From CAYGZA01 sp964354135 (GTDB taxonomy: Bacteria; Planctomycetota; Planctomycetia; Pirellulales; Thermoguttaceae), in assembly GCA_964354135.1 (NCBI GenBank), contig CAYGZA010000078.1, positions 1 through 20,543 of the forward strand: a stretch of 20,543 bases of DNA. The letters are read 5' to 3'. Below are positions 9,351 through 14,867 of this stretch, one piece after another. The translations under genes were made by a program, and so were the position numbers. Below the pieces are notes generated by a model. That model ran no database searches, was not told the origin of the DNA, and worked only from the letters and a program-made list of their open reading frames with translations. Within the stretch, counting starts at the first letter, position 1. The number at the start of each line of letters is the position of its first letter.

Positions 9351-9394
9351 CCACCGGCCGAGGTAAGGCATCGCCGCTCTCGGGCAAGGGGTGA

Positions 9395-9446
9395 GTTTCC
9401 AGGATTCCAAGTTTCCAGGTTTCCACGACCTGGAGGGACTTGGAAA
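9395..9446. repeat. TTTCCAG-type tandem array, left copy 2
   Basis: Imperfect repeats of GTTTCCAG/GATTCCAA are followed by CGACCTGG and CTTGGAAAC, giving the same partly self-complementary design as the array at 9113-9165. It sits about 85 bases beyond the stop codon of the minus-strand methyltransferase gene, the same relative place as the other array holds beside the decayed copy. Confidence 0.65.
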
Positions 9447-9530
9447 CGACGGCCCGCCCAGAGACGCCACGAGCCCATGCCGATCAAGAGCGCAAATGCG
9501 ACGTTGATCGGTGCCTGACCCGAGAGCCCC

Positions 9531-10472
9531 TCACGCCTCCCGAATCCGCTCCCAAGCCATCTCCACATACCTCTCCACCCGCTCGATTCCCACCACCTTG
9601 GAAGCTCCGTTGTCCAGCCCAGCGGCAAGAATCGTTCCCCCGCCAGTGAATGGGTCCAGCAGCACGCCGCCTTCGGGCAGAAGGTAGCGGCACCACCATG
9701 CGGCCAAGCGGTAGGGAGTTGTCGCCGGATGGTCCCCTCGTGCTCCGCTGTTGGAGACCGGAAGCAGGTTGAAAGGCGTTGTTCCGCCTCGTTCGGCAGC
9801 AGCACTCGCCATGGTGCCAAGCCGATAGGGCCACTCGTTGCGGCCGACCCGAAGTGTGTTGTCGGAGCACGGCCGATTTGACGTTTTTTCCGAGGGCGTG
9901 CGGAGCACGTTGTCCTGGTTTCGGTAGCAGTTCTTCGGCCCGAGCCAGACACATGTCTTCACTGACTGTCGCAAGAGCCCTTGGTTGCGGTTGGTTCCCG
10001 TCAGCGGCATGGCGTCTGTGGTCCAGGAGTAAACGTCCTGGACGAGATTCCACTCTCTCGCCGCCCACACGAGGAACTCCCACAGCCACAGCCGCATCTG
10101 GCCGACGTGTTCGTAGTTGGGTTGGAGAACGAACAACGCCGAGCCGTGCGGCTTCAGCACACGGCGGCACTCCCGGACGACCACGTGCATCAAGTCATGC
10201 CACTCCGGCTCCGAGATCCGGCCGTACTCACGGTCGATCTCGGGGTAGATCGGGTCGGTGATGACCGCATCGACGCTGGCGGCCGGGAGCTTCGGCAACT
10301 CCTCTCGGCAATCCCCTTGGATCAGCGTCGTCCCCTCGATTCTCTGCCTTCGCTCTTCTGCGCTGCGGAGCACTGGAGCTACGGTTTTTCTGGCTGGCTG
10401 TATCCGACCATCGCACCCGACTCGGGTGGGGTGGTGGATAATTTGACCAGTGCTCTCCATCTCCAGTCGCAC
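9531..10472 (-). CDS. DNA methyltransferase half of the frameshifted fusion (N4/N6 type)
   Basis: This intact 313-aa frame carries the whole catalytic part: GDCREELPKLP, the DPIYPEIDREYG catalytic loop, YSWTTDAMP in the middle and the SAM-binding DPFTGGGTILAAG motif near the C-terminus. Such enzymes transfer a methyl group from S-adenosylmethionine to an exocyclic amino group of adenine or cytosine in DNA. Its first ATG (10472) falls inside the HTH-like segment of the reconstructed protein, so it is probably not the native start, although a catalytic fragment could still be made from there. The target sequence cannot be read from the protein. Confidence 0.8.
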   Translation of the reverse strand: MRLEMESTGQIIHHPTRVGCDGRIQPARKTVAPVLRSAEERRQRIEGTTLIQGDCREELPKLPAASVDAVITDPIYPEIDREYGRISEPEWHDLMHVVVRECRRVLKPHGSALFVLQPNYEHVGQMRLWLWEFLVWAAREWNLVQDVYSWTTDAMPLTGTNRNQGLLRQSVKTCVWLGPKNCYRNQDNVLRTPSEKTSNRPCSDNTLRVGRNEWPYRLGTMASAAAERGGTTPFNLLPVSNSGARGDHPATTPYRLAAWWCRYLLPEGGVLLDPFTGGGTILAAGLDNGASKVVGIERVERYVEMAWERIREA

Positions 10473-10896
10473 GCTGGCGACCGTCGCATGATGAACGCCC
10501 AGTTGCTTGGCGACCCAACGGTTCGTCCGGTCTGCTGACTCCCGAAGCTGGTCGGCGATCAGTTGCCGCCGCTGCTTCGGGCTTAGGTGCCGACGAGCGA
10601 GGTTGAGGGCACGGGGCCAGGGTCCGCTGCTCCTCCTCGTCTAGCCCCTCCTGAACGATTTCAGGGCATGTGTAGCCGAACTCATCGGCGATCTGCTTCC
10701 GGTAGTTCCCGTCGATGATTTTTCGCACCGGGCCATCGCCATCGACGAGGATCGGGACTAGCACGCCGTGGATGGAAATGTTTTCCCGGAGCCCCTGAAG
10801 CTCATCCTCAGACAACGGTGGGAGCCGAAGGACTGGCTCATACCGAGGTTCGCATGGTTCCAGCGAACTTGCACACCGAGAGGTCTTGGACTCCAT
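10228..10896 (-). CDS. ParB-like N-terminal half of the frameshifted fusion
   Basis: Residues 1 to about 94 of this 222-aa frame are a good ParB/Srx-fold domain: LPPLSEDELQGLRENIS, GVLVPILVDGDG, then IIDGNYRKQIADEFG. After GLDEEEQRTLA (about 10617) the frame turns into Pro/Arg/Ser-rich sequence that is out-of-frame reading of the methyltransferase gene. The true domain therefore probably ends at the C-run and continues in the other frame. The DGNYR core corresponds to the DGNHR or GERR box of the family, which in known relatives binds or hydrolyses nucleotides. Confidence 0.6.
   Translation of the reverse strand: MESKTSRCASSLEPCEPRYEPVLRLPPLSEDELQGLRENISIHGVLVPILVDGDGPVRKIIDGNYRKQIADEFGYTCPEIVQEGLDEEEQRTLAPCPQPRSSAPKPEAAAATDRRPASGVSRPDEPLGRQATGRSSCDGRQRATGDGEHWSNYPPPHPSRVRWSDTASQKNRSSSAPQRRRAKAENRGDDADPRGLPRGVAEAPGRQRRCGHHRPDLPRDRP
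10613..10616 (-). other. Frameshift point: CCCC run on the coding strand
   Basis: With four C residues the coding strand reads TLAPCPQPRS. With three it reads TLARALNLARRHLSPKQRRQ, which runs smoothly into the HTH-like segment and the methyltransferase. The upstream frame loses protein-like character from this point on. Confidence 0.75.
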
Positions 10897-10963
10897 CGAG
10901 TTGGTCCCCTTTCTCTGCCGGGTCTTGCCTTAGAGGCTGTGTGAGGCATCGTGGGGCAGATTG

Positions 10964-11524
10964 CTACTTCTCCAGTGGCCCTGATGCCCATTCAAGGAGT
11001 CTCTTGAAAGCGTCGGCCTCACTGAGGTTCTCTGCCTCAAGCCAGGGACGTACCACCTTTTCGAGTTCCAAGTGCAGATTGGCTCCAGGCTCGACTTGCC
11101 GAGATCGGCAGATTCGCTGACACAATTCCGGCTCTTCCGTCCTGAATCGGTTCGCCACCGTGGCTGCGATCCAGTAGTACCACCGAAAGAGGTCGAATGA
11201 GATCCCGACTCGCTCCCAAATGGCGAATGTCTCACGCATTCTCTCGGCGAGGATGTCGGCCTCGCTGACGTGCTCCTTCCACAGATCCTCGAACCGCTCA
11301 TTGAAGGTCTGGCACAGAGCCATGAGCTTATCACGAGTCCGCTTGTCGGGATTGGCCACGCCCTTCGTCATCCACCGACAGAGGGTCTTGTAGTCCATGC
11401 CGAGTTGCTCGGCGAACTGGCGTCGGGAGAGCCGAGACCGTTCGACGATGCCCGTGAGGTTCCTGGCGAACGCAAATCGTTCCGTCGTGCAGGTGCCACC
11501 ATGGAATGGACCATCTTCATCCAT
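10964..11524 (-). CDS. Helix-turn-helix (XRE/Cro-like) regulator
   Basis: The protein is 186 aa. Residues about 18-70 form an N-terminal HTH: FARNLTGIVERSRLSRRQFAEQLGMDYKTLCRWMTKG, with the FAEQLGMDYKTLCRW helix pair typical of XRE-family DNA-binding domains. The C-terminal part is helical and Trp-rich with no known signature. I prefer the ATG at 11524 because GGAG lies nine bases upstream; a GTG at 11539 would add five residues. It heads the minus-strand arm of the cluster and diverges from the gene at 11795, so it is well placed to control both arms through the repeats in between. It probably shares a transcript with the frameshifted fusion downstream. Confidence 0.78.
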   Translation of the reverse strand: MDEDGPFHGGTCTTERFAFARNLTGIVERSRLSRRQFAEQLGMDYKTLCRWMTKGVANPDKRTRDKLMALCQTFNERFEDLWKEHVSEADILAERMRETFAIWERVGISFDLFRWYYWIAATVANRFRTEEPELCQRICRSRQVEPGANLHLELEKVVRPWLEAENLSEADAFKRLLEWASGPLEK

Positions 11525-11794
11525 TGTGACCGTCTCCACTCGCTAGCGGGGGCCAGGCGACGGACACCGCTAATGAAGGGTGTGCAGACAACGGACCAAG
11601 GAGTTTGGTGCGACATGTTGAGAATACTCAGGATGGAAGCACGTGTACATAGCCTTTTGTCGCAAAGTTGCGACATGTTGAGACGAAGGCACGATGGTCA
11701 GGGACACCATGGCGGCGAGCCAGAACGGTTGATCGAAGTCAACCGGCTCCCTGAAGGGGAGTTCACGACAATCCAAGAACCGAGGAGACAAGTG
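11525..11794. promoter_or_regulatory. Divergent control region of the methyltransferase cluster
   Basis: This 270-base gap separates the HTH regulator gene (minus) from the plus-strand arm. It contains two exact copies of TGCGACATGTTGAGA (11609-11623 and 11669-11683, 60 bases apart). The second overlaps the palindrome GTCGCAA-AG-TTGCGAC (11659-11674). A clear Shine-Dalgarno GAGGAG precedes the plus-strand ATG at 11795. I see no unambiguous -35/-10 pair. Confidence 0.6.
11609..11683. repeat. Direct repeats of TGCGACATGTTGAGA, likely operators
   Basis: Two exact 15-base copies are spaced 60 bases apart between divergent genes, one of which encodes an HTH regulator. The spacing, the overlap with a 7+7-base palindrome and the location fit a repressor-binding region; this role is inferred. 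Confidence 0.55.
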
Positions 11795-12298
11795 ATGAAA
11801 CACTCCACCAGAACCAACAAGTCAACGTCCCGGATGCAACTGTCAGGGGCCCAGAACCGCATCCTGGACAAGCTGTTTGGCCTGCCCCACGAGGCCGTCA
11901 ACCGCTGTGCCGATGTGCTGCATGACGGCTACTTCCAGTACCACCGAGGAGCAATGACCGTCAACGGCTACAAGGTGGTCTTCGGCAACGACGGCTTCAA
12001 CCCCGACGATGCCGACGACGACATCCGCAGCCGCCTTGAAGTGGTCAAGGTGGTTCAGGCAATTGAACGGATCAACAAGTTCTGGAAAGGCCCCGTCTTC
12101 GAGATCACCGGCTTTGGTCTTTCCGAAGGCAGCTACACTTGGGCTCTCCGAGTGGAGACCAACTACTTCAATTGGAGTGGCATCCTCAACACCGCCGTTT
12201 GGGATGCTTGGTTCAGAGCATGTGGCTCCAAAGGCCATCCCTTCCCCAACCGCCTGCGGCAAGAGATCCGCCGGATGCTCATCCGACGTGCCGCATAG
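11795..12298 (+). CDS. Unknown 167-aa protein, first gene of the plus-strand arm
   Basis: The frame is open from further upstream, but the ATG at 11795 follows GAGGAGACAAGTG, a good Shine-Dalgarno with suitable spacing, and upstream codons lie in the control region. The protein has a basic, Ser/Thr-rich start, an acidic central stretch (FNPDDADDDI), aromatic segments (FEITGF, YTWALRVETNYFNWSG) and a basic Arg-rich tail (RLRQEIRRMLIRRAA). I recognise no family, no signal peptide and no membrane segment. It lies 144 bases upstream of the AAA+ ATPase gene, from which a large hairpin separates it. The mixed charge and basic ends would suit a DNA-associated or complex-forming protein, but that is a guess. 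Confidence 0.7.
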   Translation: MKHSTRTNKSTSRMQLSGAQNRILDKLFGLPHEAVNRCADVLHDGYFQYHRGAMTVNGYKVVFGNDGFNPDDADDDIRSRLEVVKVVQAIERINKFWKGPVFEITGFGLSEGSYTWALRVETNYFNWSGILNTAVWDAWFRACGSKGHPFPNRLRQEIRRMLIRRAA

Positions 12299-12351
12299 AC
12301 CGAGCTAGTCGGCCACCCGCCTGCGGCTAATCCCCTGATTTGACTTTTTTC

Positions 12352-12412
12352 CACCGGCCTGCCGGGAGCGCTCGGAGTCTGCGCTCAGGGCGGCACTCCC
12401 GGCAGGCCGGTG
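12352..12412. repeat. Large hairpin: perfect 17-bp inverted repeat
   Basis: CACCGGCCTGCCGGGAG (12352-12368) is exactly inverted at 12396-12412 around a 27-base loop. It lies between the unknown 167-aa gene and the AAA+ gene. A T-run (TTTTTT) sits before the hairpin on the plus strand rather than after it, so it is not a standard terminator in either direction. It could stabilise or attenuate the transcript, or be a small repeat element. Confidence 0.75.
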
Positions 12413-12442
12413 TCCCCTATGCACAAACAAGGAAACCAAGAG

Positions 12443-13366
12443 ATGAACCAGGATACCGTTGAACTGACCTTCCCCAATGCCGACCAGCACCTCGTCCAGG
12501 AGTTTGAGAGAAAACTTCAGATCATCCGGGATAGGGTGTCCTCAGTCGCCCACAACTACCACACCGGCTGCTATCTCGTCGGCCGTCCCGGCACCTCCAA
12601 GACCTACACCGTCATGGAGGAACTCGGGCGGATGGAATGCCCAAGCCTCTGCAAAAACGCCCGCATGTCGCCGTGGGGCCTCTTCTGCACCATCGACGAA
12701 CACCGAGAGCACGTCATCGTCCTCGATGACATCACCTCGCTCTTCAAGAACGGCCAAGCCATGGAGATCCTCCTTGCGGCGCTTGACGGCACTCCCGGCC
12801 AGCGCCGCAACATTACGTACAAGACCAAGGACGTTGATCTCAACGTTCCCTTCATGGGGGCCATCATTGCCATCTCCAACGTCCCCATGCGGTGCGATCC
12901 GCTGGCCCGAGCCTTGGGCAGCAGAATTGTCGTCCTGGAGCATGAGCCGACCGACGACGAAGTGGCGGCCTTCATGCGGCACTTGGCGGCCAAGGGGTTC
13001 ATGGACCTCGACGGCCACGAATGCTCCGAGGTTGCCGAGTTCGTCATCGCCGAAACCCGCCAGTACGACCTCCGGCTTGATCTGCGGCACCTGACCAAGG
13101 CGTGGCAGGACTACCGGCAGTTCAAGCACGGGCACTCCCAGACCACCTGGCGAGATCTTGTCCGAACCAGCCTCCAGAAGGCTGCCAGGGAGCCCGCCGT
13201 TCCCCTGGGCAAACGGGAAGACCTGGAGCTTCAACGCCAAAAGGTTCGCCAAGCGCTGGTCCAGTTCCCCGATGACCGTCAGGCGCAGATGGAGGCTTCC
13301 GGTCTGAGGCAGTCCACCTTCTACAAACGGCTCAAGGAGGTGTTGGCCGAACAGAGGGCAGCATAG
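12443..13366 (+). CDS. AAA+ family ATPase
   Basis: The protein is 307 aa from the ATG at 12443, chosen for AAGGAAA about nine bases upstream; the frame could also start at ATG 12419 or GTG 12410. Walker A is GRPGTSKT at 47-54, Walker B is VIVLDD at 91-96, a sensor-1-like Asn is in AIIAISN (146), and Arg residues at 156 and 161 could serve as fingers. The C-terminal 60 residues look like a winged-helix or HTH segment (QAQMEASGLRQSTFYKRLKEVL). The protein therefore probably combines ATP hydrolysis with DNA or partner binding. It lies just upstream of two ParB-like/methyltransferase fusions on the same strand and could be a motor or loader for them. No membrane segment or nuclease motif is seen. 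Confidence 0.85.
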   Translation: MNQDTVELTFPNADQHLVQEFERKLQIIRDRVSSVAHNYHTGCYLVGRPGTSKTYTVMEELGRMECPSLCKNARMSPWGLFCTIDEHREHVIVLDDITSLFKNGQAMEILLAALDGTPGQRRNITYKTKDVDLNVPFMGAIIAISNVPMRCDPLARALGSRIVVLEHEPTDDEVAAFMRHLAAKGFMDLDGHECSEVAEFVIAETRQYDLRLDLRHLTKAWQDYRQFKHGHSQTTWRDLVRTSLQKAAREPAVPLGKREDLELQRQKVRQALVQFPDDRQAQMEASGLRQSTFYKRLKEVLAEQRAA

Positions 13367-13391
13367 CCAGCCGAGGTCAAACGGTTCCACC

Positions 13392-13448
13392 ATGCACCAA
13401 CTCCCATTTTTCCAGAATCTTCAACCCAGCAAGGGTCTCAAGTCATGA
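13392..13448 (+). CDS. Possible 18-aa leader peptide overlapping the next start
   Basis: A short frame reads MHQLPFFQNLQPSKGLKS and its TGA stop overlaps the next gene's ATG in the arrangement ATGA. Such overlaps often couple translation. The next gene has only a weak Shine-Dalgarno of its own, which makes coupling plausible. There is no clear ribosome-binding site for this small frame, and it may be chance. Confidence 0.3.
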   Translation: MHQLPFFQNLQPSKGLKS

Positions 13449-14797
13449 ACACATACACCGAAGTCAAGAGCAACGAAATCAAGATTGGCAATCGCCACCG
13501 CCAAGATATGGGCGACCTCGAAGCCCTCGCCCGGTCTATCGAAGAAGTGGGGCTGCTTCAGCCGATTGGGATCACTCCCGACTACGAACTTGTGTTCGGG
13601 GAACGCCGACTTCGGGCCTTCAGAGATGTGCTCAGTCTGGAAACCATCCCGGCCCGCATCGTCGATGTTTCCTCCATCGCCCTCGGGCAGATCGAGGAGA
13701 ACACCATGCGTAAGGCGTTCACTCCCAGCGAACTGGTGGGAGTAGTCCAGACGCTCCGCAGCTTCACCCATGGAGGAGACCGGCGGTCGGATCAAGTTCG
13801 CAGTAGCGACGATGAAACCCTGACCGTCGAAGAGGCTGCCAGCAAGGTGGGCTGGTCGAAGGATATGTTCGCCCGAGCCCAGAAGGTTGTGGAGCATGGG
13901 ACGCCCGAGCTTCGGGAGGCAGTGGATGCGGGGAGGATCTCCATCTCCGCTGCGGCCGAGATTGCCGGTGAGGAGCCCGACGTGCAGCGTCGGGTGCTGG
14001 AGAGCAGCGATTCGGAGATCGCCAAAATCGCCGCCGACATTCGGGCAGCAAAGAGAGGCAAGCGACTCCAAGAGCGCCGGGAAGTCTTGGCAAATGTGCA
14101 AATCCCGGCCGAGCGGCTGTGGACGATTACTGAGGATCAATCCGTCGTCCCCTGCGACGCCCTGATCACCGATCCGCCCTACGGCGTCTCCTCAGAGCCG
14201 TGGGATCAGGACATTGAGCGAACGATCCGAGACTGGGCGTCGAGGTGGAACGAGTGCGGTGCGCACTTTGTCGCCACCTTCGTGGCCCAGAAGCACCTAT
14301 TTGATGCCCGACGTTGGTTGGACGAGTCATTCAGCAGGTACCAGTTCGTCCAAATCCTTCTTGCGGTCTACAAGAACAGCAACCTGAAGCGTCTGAGCCA
14401 TCAGGAGTTCGTCCGCAACTGGGATGCGATCTTGCTCTACCGCAGGAAGGGCAGCGTCCGCAGGGTCAATCCCTCGGGAGCACCCTGGACCAATGAGTTC
14501 TCCGAGTTGGCGGCGCTCACTTGGACTTACCCGCAGACCAACTTCACCGGCGACAGCATGATGGTCCACCCCTTTCAGAAGCCAGCGCCTCTGCTGGAGT
14601 GGCTGGTCCTGAACCTGACCCTGCCCGGAGAAGTAGTGGCCGATCCGTTTGCAGGCAGCGGAACTTTGGGCATCGCTGCTGCAAAGCACGGGCGGCGGTC
14701 TCACCTGATTGAGTTCGACCCCGAGTATAGAGCCCTCGCCGAGCGACGGATAGCGGCCTTCGGAACTCAGGCAGAAATCGACACTGACGCTGCCTGA
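13445..14797 (+). CDS. ParB-like domain fused to DNA methyltransferase (450 aa)
   Basis: Residues 1-100 form a ParB-like nuclease-fold domain with the GERRLRA box at 52-58 and LGQIEENTMRKAFTPSE after it. A central part (about 105-225) contains THGGDRRSDQ and HTH-like sequence (TVEEAASKVGWSKDMFARA) resembling ParB's DNA-binding segment. The C-terminal half is an N4/N6-type methyltransferase with DPPY at 243-246 and DPFAGSGT at 400-407, the beta-class order. It should methylate adenine or cytosine in DNA; the recognition sequence is unknown. Both key motifs are intact, unlike the DPIY relative at 9531-10896. It follows the AAA+ gene by 78 bases and precedes a longer homologous fusion by 70 bases, so the three probably form one operon. 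Confidence 0.9.
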   Translation: MNTYTEVKSNEIKIGNRHRQDMGDLEALARSIEEVGLLQPIGITPDYELVFGERRLRAFRDVLSLETIPARIVDVSSIALGQIEENTMRKAFTPSELVGVVQTLRSFTHGGDRRSDQVRSSDDETLTVEEAASKVGWSKDMFARAQKVVEHGTPELREAVDAGRISISAAAEIAGEEPDVQRRVLESSDSEIAKIAADIRAAKRGKRLQERREVLANVQIPAERLWTITEDQSVVPCDALITDPPYGVSSEPWDQDIERTIRDWASRWNECGAHFVATFVAQKHLFDARRWLDESFSRYQFVQILLAVYKNSNLKRLSHQEFVRNWDAILLYRRKGSVRRVNPSGAPWTNEFSELAALTWTYPQTNFTGDSMMVHPFQKPAPLLEWLVLNLTLPGEVVADPFAGSGTLGIAAAKHGRRSHLIEFDPEYRALAERRIAAFGTQAEIDTDAA

Positions 14798-14867
14798 GCC
14801 GGTTCCCAAATTCCCAATGGAGATCCCGGCTCGTGGTCTGCGCCCATTTTCCACAAGGAGACTATCG

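Larger units (their letters stand above)
8267..9530. other. Intergenic region without a convincing gene
   Basis: No ORF here has recognisable protein character; the short frames are Arg/Ser/Pro-rich and overlap one another. It contains a terminator-like hairpin (8787-8815), a tRNA-tail-like stretch (8821-8835), a 14-bp direct repeat, a 13-bp inverted repeat of T-arm-like sequence (8996-9054), two TTTCCAG-type arrays, and a decayed copy of the adjacent methyltransferase gene's 3' end. This mix is typical of a recombination hot spot at the edge of an accessory region. Confidence 0.6.
9531..10896 (-). pseudogene. ParB-like nuclease-fold domain fused to DNA methyltransferase, split by a frameshift
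   Basis: Removing one C from the minus-strand CCCC run at 10616-10613 joins two frames into one 454-aa protein. It starts at ATG 10896, preceded by AAAGGGGA about nine bases upstream. Order: ParB-like N-terminal domain (IIDGNYRKQIA), an HTH-like segment (RWVAKQLGVHHATVAS), then an N4/N6-type methyltransferase with DPIY near residue 214 and DPFTGGGT near 414 (beta-class motif order). The rebuilt length nearly equals that of the intact 450-aa fusion at 13445-14797, which supports the reconstruction. DPIY in place of DPPY is a noteworthy change in the catalytic motif. It could be a disabled gene, a phase-variable gene or a sequencing error in a homopolymer. It lies 67 bases after the HTH regulator gene on the same strand. 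Confidence 0.75.

Noticed and set aside
9212..9952. 246-codon minus-strand frame
   Set aside because: It is an out-of-frame reading of the methyltransferase 3' half that continues through repeats.
12542..13393. 283-codon minus-strand frame
   Set aside because: It is antisense to the AAA+ gene, whose Walker motifs fix the coding strand.
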